From Datnioides undecimradiatus (Eukaryota > Chordata > Actinopteri > Lobotiformes > Datnioididae), in NCBI GenBank assembly GCA_008933995.1, contig WARS01002812.1, forward strand, positions 62,001-126,000: 64,000 nucleotides of DNA. Reading direction: 5' to 3'. This document shows positions 1 through 13,543 of this stretch, one piece after another. Numbering within the stretch: the stretch's first letter is position 1; every line of letters starts with the position of its first letter. The position numbers and the translations under genes are program-made. The notes beneath the pieces were generated by a model, which saw nothing but the letters and a program-made list of their open reading frames with translations, had not been told where the DNA came from and did no database searches.

Positions 1-1389
1 CGAGCAGAGAGGAGTCTGAAATCATCTGAAGCTTTTAGATCCAGCTCTGAATACAGGGCAGAGGGAGATAAAGAGGAGGATCCAAAGTAGGCTACGGCAC
101 ACAAAGTGCTCTGGGATGCGTGAAGCAGAGCGGCAGCGCTGCGCTCTGCCCTCTGGTGGTGTAACCGGAGACGGGGAGCGGCGCTGCCTCCCGTCAGCTC
201 AGGGAACGCCGTGTCCATGAACGGGCCCGGAATACTGATGCCACAGTGCAGGGGTGCAGGAGCTGCAGTCTGGCAGGCCCGGGAGGAGCGCTCAGGCCCT
301 CGCGTTCACCGTCCTTTACGCAGACCTAAAGAGGAGCAGTGCCTCGCAGCCACAGATGACAGGGATGGAGAGTGTTTGCATCCGGAAATAACCAAAAACC
401 ACAGGAAGTGGACGTTTTTACTGATTTTCCACCTGTTTACACCATGATTCGTGAGCCCTGCTCAGTCTGATCAGCTTCATCCATGTATCAGAAAACATGT
501 AAATGAAGCACCTGCTGCTCCTCAGTGCTGCAGCAACCTGTGGTGCATTTCACTTCAGCTTCTTTATGAAAACTAAATGATCAATCGATCGTTTAGTTTG
601 ACCGTTTTCAACGAACACTGAAAGTGAGGTGACAGAACTGCCTGTTTGGTTCAGTTTACAGTTAAAAATATATTCAGTTTATCTTCATGTTGCAGGAGCT
701 AAGGCATTTCTGCTTGATAGACGAAAGCCCATCTTTATACGCAACAGTCAGAGCTGAGCTGTGATGAAGAGCATCCAGGACATGGCATCACCTTCGTGTC
801 ACCGGAGCTCCACCGACTTTAAATCAGCAAGAAAAGCCAAAACAGTTGCAGGAGGCTTTTGATCAAAGTACGAAAATGATTGCGACAGCAGGTTTTCAGG
901 ACCTTTGACTGTTGAATTGATTTAAATGTCAATTATCTGTCGATCGATTCATGATTTCTGCACCAGATCCCACCCAGAATCATCAGGATAACAGAACCTG
1001 AGCGGTCAGGTTGGCACCGCTGGAGCCTGCGGCCTCCGCCGTGTGTAATAATGGTCCTGAGCGTGTGGTCGTCCACTCCGACAGTCTGTCCTCCTGTCAG
1101 ACGCCTCGCTGCAGCAACACCCAGTCACTTCCCTCACTCTGCAGGACGGCCCGCCGCTGACTCCGTGCCAGCCGGCCGACGACCGTGCCAGGATGCACAC
1201 CGACACACAGATGCACACACCTACTTACACGTACGGGCAACTGCACACACTCTCTCACACACACACTCATAAATCAAATGCTTGGCCCTCCTCTCTGCTG
1301 TCCCAGCATGCACCCTGGTTACCTGGCTGCTGTCCCACTTGCAACAGCTGCTACCTCAGGACCGGACTGGAGGTTCCACTGCAGGAGAG

Positions 1390-1412
1390 CACACACACAC
1401 ACACACACACAC
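1390..1412. repeat. CA dinucleotide microsatellite
   Basis: About eleven AC units in a row; a looser CA-rich stretch precedes it near 1195-1270. Confidence 0.95.
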
Positions 1413-1689
1413 GTAGTCAGATAAGGTAGAAACACAGACAATACTGGCTTCACTGGCTTCTGGCTCTGATGAGAGCTCATTTAAGATGATGGAGCACTAA
1501 ACTAATGAGGGGCAGAGCCAGAGGGGTGGCACCGAAACCCCCTGGAATCTGATTGACCGTCCCACCGGAGTCAGAAAGTGATAGGTAGTTGGCTCGTTAG
1601 CATCGTGGATTGATTACTGAAGGGGCCGAGTGGCCCGGGGGCCCCAGGACTGACCGGCTGGATGAAGTGACTGTTTATGTTTCCTGTTG

Positions 1690-2190
1690 GAAAGTAACGC
1701 AGAAAGACCCGTGCAAATGACAACAATTACTCAAAACATCTGCAAAGACACATGAAATTAACATGAAGTGATGCAAAAACTGAAAAACCGTTCCTCAAAA
1801 TGAGCTTAAAGAGAGATAAAATGACTGCGGTCAGCCACAAAACCACTCAAAATGACACAAGGACACACAAAACGACCACAGTGTGACATTTAAAACAACA
1901 GAAGAACGGCTACAAAGAGACAGTAACACAACACAACTGTGAAATTTCTCAAAAAGGTCAACACAGAGATGAAACACTGACCCAAACTGGTGCAAAAACA
2001 TTGTAAAGCTGATCAAAAAGACAAGAAAAGGAGTGTAAAGCGACCTATTAATGACAAAAAAACAGGTTCAGAGAGACACAAAAAGACAACGGTGACACAA
2101 AACCAAACAATTACTAAAAAAAAATGATAAAAAAGACGCAAAACAACCACAAAATGACTGGAAAAGCACAACAAAGTGAACACGGCACCA
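1690..2190. repeat. Degenerate A-rich tandem-like tract
   Basis: Roughly 500 bases of A-rich sequence in which short words of the type CACAAAATGAC, ACAAAACGACCAC and CAAAGAGACA recur every 15-30 bases with many changes. It reads as a decayed minisatellite-like expansion and has no coding potential. The boundaries are approximate. Confidence 0.6.
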
Positions 2191-3407
2191 CTGAAAAATA
2201 CTCTGGATGACTGCAGAGTGTTGTTGGGAGCGAGTTTGTGGGTCCTGTCCGTAGTTGCTGGCTCTCCGGAGTTACCAACAGCAGCTATTACTTTATAATG
2301 CTGTGTATAAGAATATGTAATATTGCGTATTTGTTACTTGTTTATTACACTGAAACTACAGTCGTAGTAATCACCCTGGATGAAAGTGAAGCAGGAGCTT
2401 GCTCTCGCCTCCTTCACCCGCGCTCATTTGAGATGATGGAGGACTGAACTAATAGGGCGGAGTGGTGCAGACGGGGCTCTTATGAAAAGTGCACAGAGAT
2501 GCTGTTTGAGCAGATGCACGGGGTCATAAAGGGAGCGCCGGCCGGGACACCTTACCTCACCTGAACGGGACCGGGGGAGCAATCAATGGCGTAACTCTGC
2601 GCCGTTAACTGTCACATTTAGCAGAGGGGGCGTTATGTAAAGCGCGGCAGCGTGGGAGCTTTGAACCGCCGCTCCTGCTTGTGCTGCAGCGGGGCAGGGG
2701 TCACAGCCTCTGGGGGTTGTTATGTAACAGCAGGGCCATCTCCATGACTGTCCTCCGGCCACGGTGACAGAGGGCCTCACCCCTGCTCCCCCCCACACCC
2801 ACAGCGGGCCTTCCTCTCGGGGCTCGGCCTATCACAAGTGTCCTTCAGAGGATTGCTCTCTCTGCGCCGTGGAAGTGCTTCGGTGGGGAAAACGTCAAAT
2901 TCCTGAAAAGCTGCTCAACAGAGAACAACTGTCCTTCAACTCCCTCACAGCGGCGGGTTAATGGGAAGTAGCACGGACCTTGAAAATCCTTACAGGAAAT
3001 CCACGTTTCTGCTAAGAGTGCTGAATATTATGCAGAGGTGTCTCACGGAGGAGTTTTGCAGGACGTCTGAGTGGCCTGTGGAGCCCCCTCTCAGGGTCTT
3101 CCTCATTACCTGCTGAAGTGGAGGGTTTCAGTTTTGGCAGTGATGAGTCAGATCGGACGATGCTGCGGTTTAATTACCGCACTGTGGCTGCTGGGAGCTC
3201 TGATGTCAGCCGAATGCAAGGCGGCTACAGCTCAAGGACACACACAGCCGGACGAAACATGCAATGCTAGCTGAACGCGGAGTCTCGCTGTCCGTCAGTT
3301 CTGCATAGGTGGCTGCTCTCGTCACAGCTGATGTCGACCTTTTCCCTCAGCTGCAGCACACGAGACCGGGCTCAGGGGCTGAAGGCGCTTTAACAAGGTC
3401 AGAGGGC

Positions 3408-3470
3408 AGCGGTGGGAGGTAACCAAGTACAGTTACTCAAGTACTGTTGAGTAGTTCCACTGCAGCTCAG
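3408..3470. repeat. Fossil teleost interspersed repeat fragment
   Basis: The words AACCAAGTACAGTTACTCAAG and the following AAGTACTGTTGAGTA belong to a very common fish repeat built from AAGTA/TACTT steps. The match is from memory of the repeat style and was not computed. Related fragments lie at about 10790-10870 and 11220-11310. Confidence 0.5.
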
Positions 3471-3905
3471 AGAGGCTCGACATTAAGATTTAATAAAACT
3501 GGGATTCAAAAGTAAGAGTTTAAGGACTCTGCTTTGCTGTAGATGCCCTACAGCACTGAGTTTATGCTCTAAGCAGGTTAATTTATATTGAAAGCACTGA
3601 ACAGCTGAGTGGCAGCCTGATTCCAGCTCCTCAAACATTTGATTTTGAGCTTTGAAACAATTGTGAAATAAGCCAAACTAATCAAAAATGCATGAATATG
3701 GCTATTTGTGATTATAATTACTGCAGTTTTTAGCGTTAAACAGCTCAATTTCAGGTTAATTCACATGTCACAGCCCTATTTAAGTTTGAACTCCACTACA
3801 GGATTTAAACTTGTACAGTTGCATCAATTGGCAATAATCTAGTTCTGCTTTGTTCAGTGCAGGAGTTTCATAAAATACACAGTGACACAAGTCTTTGGTT
3901 TTTGT

Positions 3906-3911
3906 TTTATT
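3906..3911 (-). terminator. rpl3: rpl3 polyadenylation signal
   Basis: Read on the minus strand this is AATAAA, 71 bases past the rpl3 stop codon, the only such hexamer in the proper distance range. Confidence 0.85.
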
Positions 3912-3981
3912 AAACAATTCTGCAGAACAGTAGTGACGGTGACAGTCAATGCAGCAGGGACGCAGGTTCTGGACAGCGACT

Positions 3982-7224
<3,243 letters not shown>

Positions 7225-7227
<3 letters not shown>

Positions 7228-7256
7228 TTTGTCTCCAGTCCGATTCAAAGAGACCT
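7225..7256 (-). promoter_or_regulatory. rpl3: rpl3 5' leader with candidate TOP start
   Basis: On the minus strand the ATG at 7225-7227 is preceded by a short leader, and about 25 bases upstream lies a pyrimidine stretch (GTCTCTTTG). Vertebrate ribosomal protein mRNAs start at a C inside such a tract and are translationally controlled through it. The exact start site is inferred. Confidence 0.5.
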
Positions 7257-7259
7257 ACT

Positions 7260-8790
7260 CAGTGGCAAACCGCCATAATATACAAAATGAAATGCCGCGA
7301 GATCCAACGTGACTATCGTCAGAGAAGACCCGCCCCCGGTATTTCAGCGAGTCGATGTAGTAAACGCAGCAGCCAGTAGATGTCGCTGTTTGCTTTCACA
7401 AAGTATCCACATGCGTTTCCCAATAAATAACCTGATGTTACGCGACCAAACGAACTAACTGAAACTTATTTTTGAGAATCTCATCGACTTAGACATTAAA
7501 AAAGGAAACATAACAATTTTTCCTTGGCCAAAAGTATTTTAGAAATAAATCTGTTCTCATTCAAGAACTGTTCATCTCAACTAAGGCCTCTGTGTGCATT
7601 AGTAGAGGTCCTAATTTTGTGTTTTACATAGTTTAGTTTGAGTAATAATTGTGACAAATGTAATTAATATATATTTTATTTATTCTATGATGTTAAAATC
7701 ACAGAAAACTGTCTTTGAATTTCAGTTTTTGTAACAAAATGAACAATCTTGTGTTTTGTTCTTTGACCTCAAGACCTATTACATGTAATGCACACTTCTA
7801 AGTGTCTCATGTTTATTTCTGTATATTTTCCTGTAATTCTACCAGAAGGATTTTATGAGCAAAACTATGCTTAAATTAAACAAAGCATTCAACCCCTAAA
7901 TCCTGTGTCTGTATTGATTGTTAAATAAAAAAGAAAACTCAAGTTGTCTTGTGCATTTACTTGTAATTCACTTTTGTTGTTTTTAAAACTTAATGTGAAA
8001 TAATGTTTGTGTTTTGGCTATGAGCATCTTACCTTGACGCTCAGACCTTTAGTAGGGCTTTGTATTAACACCTGGTCAATTATTAAACACTTCAGTTGAC
8101 AGATTAATTTTATTTTTTTATGCAGGCAAAAAATATATAATACTCTTTGATTAATACTGCTTCATGAAGGCTTTTTCTGCCATGGATGAACTTGTTAATT
8201 GCACAAGAAATGAATACTGAGCTGCTCAGGGAGCTTCACATGTTTATGCAATTAGCAGCACGAGTGCGATTCGAATCAGCAGAGTGAGCATGAAAACAAA
8301 CAAGGAAAAGGCATTTTTCATGGAAGACATTCTGACATGTCGCAGTCGGAAAGGTGCCGGTGTAGATGATGAAATGAATCATGGCTGAATTCCATTTAGC
8401 TGCTTCAGTTTCAGGATCCTGCTCTTGTGCATGCAGGCTCAGATTCACAGCTTACGCTTAAATAGAACAAACACATTATGTATATTATTACCCACAAGCA
8501 AAGTGCTGTGAAAAACACCCGTCGACACATTGCTTCATGTGCAAGAGGTGACAGCAGGATTTGCACTTCTGACCTTTGTTCATGTTCTTTGCGTGTTCCT
8601 TTTTAAGGCCATCTTGGCTCAGGAAAAGCAGGAAAATGTCACCTTTCCAAGTAACAAACCTGAAAATGATCTAAACTTATGACAAGAGCACATTTACAAG
8701 TGTCTGGGCCTCAAACTCTAACAGTGCAGGTCACAACACATCAGGCTCTGTTCCTTTTTAACACATACAAAGCACTCCATCTGACTTCCT
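7260..8790. other. AT-rich intergenic stretch
   Basis: Between the rpl3 promoter and the 3' end of the pheta2-like gene. No exon, long open frame, tandem array or structural RNA is visible; the DNA is AT-rich and appears unique. Confidence 0.6.
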
Positions 8791-8810
8791 CTTGTCTCTG
8801 AACTCTCAGT

Positions 8811-8816
8811 TTTATT
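8811..8816 (-). terminator. Very close candidate polyadenylation signal of pheta2-like gene
   Basis: AATAAA on the minus strand begins only a couple of bases after the stop codon at 8818-8820. If used, the 3' UTR would be about 20-30 bases. Other minus-strand AATAAA hexamers lie further on (for example near 8105 and 7813), so which one is used is open. Confidence 0.4.
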
Positions 8817-8817
8817 T

Positions 8818-10357
8818 TCACCCCAGGTCGATGAGATCTCCATCACCACGCTCCTCCTCTGGCTGTCGACTCCTCAGCCATTCCTCTCTCGCTTTCTTCA
8901 CCTCCTGACCATAATAATCATGAAGTTTGCTAAACTCCTCAAGTGGATCAAACCCCACCAGAGGCCACTCGCCGTACAAAGGTGCCGGTCCGTTCAGCGG
9001 CGTGACGTGTGCGTTCCTCCTGAGCCACAGTTTCGGGGACTTCTTCGCCACCACTTTAGTGGGTGCTTGCAGAACAGTGCTGGCACTGAAGCTTCTCCCC
9101 TCCCTGACCACTGGTCCTGGCCGCTGCACGGGGAAGAGGACGTCTGCTGGTGACTTTAGGGCACCGACAGAGGAGCTGTGACGAGATTCACCAGAGCCTC
9201 GTTGCTGTTTAGCTTCTGCAGATGGAAAACAGCAAATGAACAAAAACAGTCTCCTCATAATATATGTTAATATATTAATATAATTAATGTAGCACCTTTC
9301 CATATGAATTCTTTGACATTTTGATGAAGTACATTACCATAACAGCAACACCTAACAGACGGTTAGCTTAGCTTAGCACAAAAACAGAAATTGGTGGAGA
9401 AACAGGCAACAAAGTCCACCGATCAGCACCAAAGAACATGTTTTCACTCATCTGAACCAAAACCAAAATAACTATTTGTGGGTTTATTGATTAGGTGCAG
9501 TATTTGATTTTTGATTTTATTGATTGATTGGGAGCGGTAACCTACTGGAGGCTCTCCTTGTTGCTATGCTAGCTGTTTGACCCTGTTTCCATTTTTTTAT
9601 GCTAAGCTAAGCTAACCAGCTGCTGCATGTGGCTCTACATTTAAGCAGCCTTATATTTAATAGACAAATATGAGAGTGATCTTGTCTAACTCTTCACTAA
9701 TAGGTGAGTATTCATAATAATAATGATAATGAAGATGAGTATCTCCATAAAAACAACAATAATGCAGGTTCTGAGATTAAGTGATATAAAGAAAGTAGAG
9801 TAAGCCTAAAGAAACCCCCACAGAAATGCACAGATATAGAATATTTAAGAATAAAAACAGCCAATGAAAGAGAAGAGCAGTGACACACCTTCATACTGCA
9901 TCTCCAGGTCTCTCAGCAGCAGGGAGAGGTAACAGTGGCTGGCTGAGAGCAAAGCCTTCACCCAGCTCTCCTGACTCTGACGATCAACCGCTGCAAACCT
10001 GTAGGTTTTCAGTCCGGGCCCTTCAAACACCAGGGAGAAGGTAAACTGCCCATCAGACTCCGAGCGCCGCACCACACACCCCTCCAGCACGATCACGCCC
10101 AGCAGGTGTCGGTCAGCTGGGCGCTCCTGGTAGAAAAGCAGGTTCGCCTTCAGGACAAACCACCGCCGCTGGTAGGTGGCATTTCGCTCTTTCTGTGGAG
10201 GAAAAACAGGATTTGCTGTCTTGATTTCCTAATATTCAGGTATTTCATCCTGTCTGTGCTTCAGGTTTATCCAAACCTTTTTGTAGAGATAGCCCTCTTT
10301 ATCAACCGGAGAGGTGCACGAGAGGTAATGAGTCAAAATCTTCTTATGGAGCTTCAT
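8818..10357 (-). CDS. pheta2: Sesquipedalian (PH domain, OCRL/INPP5B-binding endosomal adaptor)
   Basis: Three coding exons: 10277-10357, 9889-10192 and 8818-9215, giving 260 residues, close to the usual sesquipedalian length. An AG acceptor directly upstream of the ATG implies a noncoding 5' exon. Residues about 17-118 form a PH domain: GYLYKK, then RRWFVLK and LLFYQE, ending with the conserved Trp of ESWVKAL. The C-terminal part has the F&H motif (FSKLHDYYG, residues 223-231). That motif is the known docking site for the ASH/RhoGAP region of the inositol phosphatases OCRL and INPP5B. The family works on early and recycling endosomes and in endosome-to-Golgi trafficking. The choice of paralog 2 over 1 rests on being next to rpl3, as both are on human 22q13. 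By sequence alone it could be pheta1. Confidence 0.88.
9361..9617. mobile_element. MITE-like inverted-repeat element in pheta2 intron 2
   Basis: A perfect 18-base inverted repeat (GGTTAGCTTAGCTTAGCA at 9361-9378 and its exact reverse complement at 9600-9617) brackets about 220 bases with no coding potential. Sequences ending in this GCTAAGCTAACC style are among the commonest short repeats of teleost genomes. No transposase is present, so it is at most a non-autonomous relic. The true element ends may lie slightly outside the inverted repeat. Confidence 0.6.
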
Positions 10358-10789
10358 CCCAACACCTAAAGAAGACAAAGTGCTTTAATAATAAAACCTG
10401 CATGACATGCGGCACCAGAGCAGAGCTGCTCAAACTGAGGCCCGCGGCCCAAAGCTGGCCCACCGTGAGTTTGATTTGAGCAGATTTTCTGGCAAAAATC
10501 AACAAATAAATGAAAATATATATGAAAAATGCTCTTTAATCATGTAAAATCTGTAATTTTACTTATATCTTCCAAATCAGAGCACAGCAGGTAGAGTAAC
10601 ACCCCGAAGAGCAAACAATTCAGGAAACTTGGGATCCTAATGTCCTCTTTACAATAAAAGATGTTAGCTTTTAGTTTTAGTTTTAGTTTTGGCTCACGCT
10701 ACAGAAATGCTATAATATATGTGCACACTAACAGGTTGAAAGCAGCACTCGTGTACGCTGTAATCTGCTTAAAATATACATACACAGTG

Positions 10790-11310
10790 TTGTACATTTG
10801 TACTATAATCTGCCTTAAATAGAATTACTGAAACACCTTGCTTTACTTGAGTATTTCCTTTATAGTTAGAGTTATCATGTGCCTGACAGGTGGAATTTGT
10901 TACTTTTCAGGTGATGATTTGAGATTAAAAAGACATGACAAGCTAATAAACACATTAGATGAGATGAAACCAGTGTTTTCCAGCCGTTTAAGCTTGTGAC
11001 TCTTCAAAATAAAGCAGTTTCCCGCTTAACTAAGATAGCTATGTTTGAATAACTGTTTGAGGCCTGAAGAGGTGGAAAGGACCTGATATTTCTCAAATAT
11101 CCTTCTCCCATTAATCCATTAATTAAGTCTCATCACACCTCAGAATAAACCTCATTAACCTACCTTTATATAAAGACACCCAAACCATTTTTTTAATTGT
11201 TTTGATGCTTAAAGCACAACCACAGCTCAGTACTTATGTACTTTTGACACTTATGATGAAGTACTTTTCATTAAAATATCAGTAAAGAGTAAAAGATATG
11301 AATACTGCTG
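10790..11310. repeat. Fossil teleost repeat fragments (AAGTA/TACTT type)
   Basis: Words such as CTTTACTTGAGTATTTCC (about 10840) and AGTAAAGAGTAAAAGATATG (about 11280), with AGTACTT steps between them, look like the two ends of one decayed copy of a common fish interspersed repeat. Recognition is by style and has not been computed. Confidence 0.45.
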
Positions 11311-11427
11311 CATGAATCATAGGAGGACACGTCACAGAAATGTTTCAATCAAGCAAATCATTGATTTAAAACCATCAAACAACCACAGTTACGCAGAGAG
11401 ACAGGGAGACAGACAGAGAGACAGACT

Positions 11428-11518
<91 letters not shown>
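11428..11518. repeat. GATA tetranucleotide microsatellite
   Basis: About 23 uninterrupted GATA units (91 bases), followed by a single substitution. The preceding 11399-11427 is a related GACA/GAGA-rich lead-in. Confidence 0.98.
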
Positions 11519-12462
11519 GGTGACTCAGGCTTACCTCTGCCAATGTTAAATCCCTTGTAGCAGGGTGACTGTAAACGTCCACACAGCCTTTACATTATTT
11601 ACATTTGCAGGTATCTTCCCCTGGTCCTCAGGGTTTCTAGATGTGAAGCCAATTGTTCTCTATCAGTCCACTGCATCCACAACCAGACAACGTTTGAATA
11701 TATAGTTTCAGGTTACTACCACCGGTTCTCCCTCGGGTATGAGAGGACGAGTTGTTGAAATATAAATAACTCGACCCACTTCCTGGTAACAAAATCCTGA
11801 CACATTATATTCTCTCTCTCCTCTTCGCTTGAGTCGACCCTGAGCGGTCGGTTCAGACAAATCAAGCAGCTGAAGCCAACCTGCTTGAAGGGAAGCGCTG
11901 CCTGAAAGTGAGATGCAAGATGCTGAAGTGGAGTCTGAGGCCTGATGTTTGTGCCTCAGCTCACTCTCACTTCTGCTTTTTGTGGTACTTTTTTGATTCC
12001 AGGTGCTTTTTACTTTAGTCTCTGATGTTATGCAGAGCAATTGTGTGCGCGTAGTTTATTCCTCATGTACAGCTTTGTTTCAGTTATAATGAATATGTCA
12101 CCCTCTGTCTCTCTCACCAAGAATAATTTTCTATCAACAGAAAGCAAAGACACAGCGGCATTACACGACCTCTTGAAAATGTGCCCCTATAGTTCTTTGC
12201 ATCTATTTTTGTCACACACTTACCCATTTTATCCCCAAGGAATCACAAACCTAAATGAGTTCTAGTTGGAAAGATTAACACGTTTTTATATACTGCAGGG
12301 CCCCGAGCACGCCCCCGAAGTCTGAGTCAAGTCATCCAAATTATCTTCAGGTTAAACCTCAGTGTACAGACTGAGCGCCAAAAAAAAAGGTGTTGAATTC
12401 AAAAATACAACATGACGGCATTCATTAAAAAAAACAATGTTCCAGTTGTAACAACAACTTTG

Positions 12463-12942
12463 TACCATACTATACTGCTGTATGCTTTGCTATACTATAC
12501 TATACTATACTACAATATGCTATGCTATGCTACAGCAGGGATACTGCACATTATACAGTACACATTACTATACTATACCATACCATATTATACTGTGATA
12601 CAATATACTATGCTATACTATAACTAATCAAAAACTGCTATGCTATGGTATACCAGAATTTACTAATATTATAATACTAGTGTTTACTGTTTTCTAAACC
12701 ATACTATACTATATTATACTATACTATACTATTATTCTCTGCTACACTATGCTATATTACTCTATACTACACTATATTATAATATACTATACTTTACTAA
12801 AATATGCTAGGCTAGGCTACAGCATAATTTAGTAGTCAAGCAATACTGTACAGTACAATGCAATAGATTACTATACTATACCAGAATTTACTATTCTAAA
12901 CCATACTATACTATACTATACTATACTATACTATACTATACT
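12463..12942. repeat. TACTA-type pentanucleotide field
   Basis: Blocks of the five-base unit CTATA (as ACTATACTATACTATAC) recur at about 12491-12513, 12570-12620, 12702-12735, 12760-12800 and 12902-12942. They are separated by variant units (CTATG, CTACA). The last block is the longest and cleanest, with about eight units. Confidence 0.9.
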
Positions 12943-13543
12943 GTTGTGTCGGATGTTGTCTTGATTTTAGTTTTCTTTACCATCATACACGTTTTATTAT
13001 ATTTCACCGTAGAAAAGATAATTTTCTTTAAAATATCAAATCAGTTCGTGTAAACGCTGATCTTTACCCCTCACCGGGTGGTGGCGGTGTCGCGCTGAAT
13101 CTTTGTTTACAAACCGTCGCGGCGCTTTGCAAAGCGAAGAAGACGAAGAAGAAGGAAAAATAAACGAAGAAGAAACGAAAACGACATCGCTCGAGCTATT
13201 TTCACCAGGTTTTGCCACATTTTGCTGCTAATTCTTTTCTTTGTTCGTATATTTCCAAACCAACAGAATGTGTGTGCGCTGTATCGGTGTATTGAACTAA
13301 TCTGTACCTTTAAAAACAGTTTGAATCGCGATAAACGCTTCAGTCGCTCTGCATGTCTGCCGCTGTTGGCTAACATTTAGCAACTAAGCTAACATGAGTC
13401 CTGCAGTAACCGCGCGTTTTCGCACCGTTACAAGAATCCACTTTAGGAGCTTGTTACCACCAGTACTCACATGTAATACAGCTCATTGGTGTTTCAGTTG
13501 CGTTGAGGAATAAAACGCTTAGTATCTTGTCTTCTGCAGCGCC

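Larger units (their letters stand above)
1..3850. other. Gene-free flank with repeats
   Basis: I see no supportable exon here. Short open frames exist, for example around 3071-3274, but none has a recognisable domain or flanking splice sites that link to others. The stretch holds a CA microsatellite at 1390-1412, a degenerate A-rich tandem-like tract at about 1690-2190, and a fossil interspersed repeat at about 3408-3470. Much of 1000-1300 and 2500-2900 is GC-richer unique sequence that could be regulatory, which cannot be judged without alignment. Confidence 0.6.
10358..13539. other. Intergenic DNA between divergent pheta2-like and cd2bp2
   Basis: No coding exon was found. It must hold the 5' noncoding exon(s) of both flanking genes, since each has a splice acceptor just before its start codon, but I could not fix them. 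GC-rich sequence at about 13060-13420 is the likeliest cd2bp2 promoter. The remainder contains a fossil AAGTA/TACTT-type repeat (about 10790-11310), the GATA array and the TACTA field listed separately. Confidence 0.6.
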
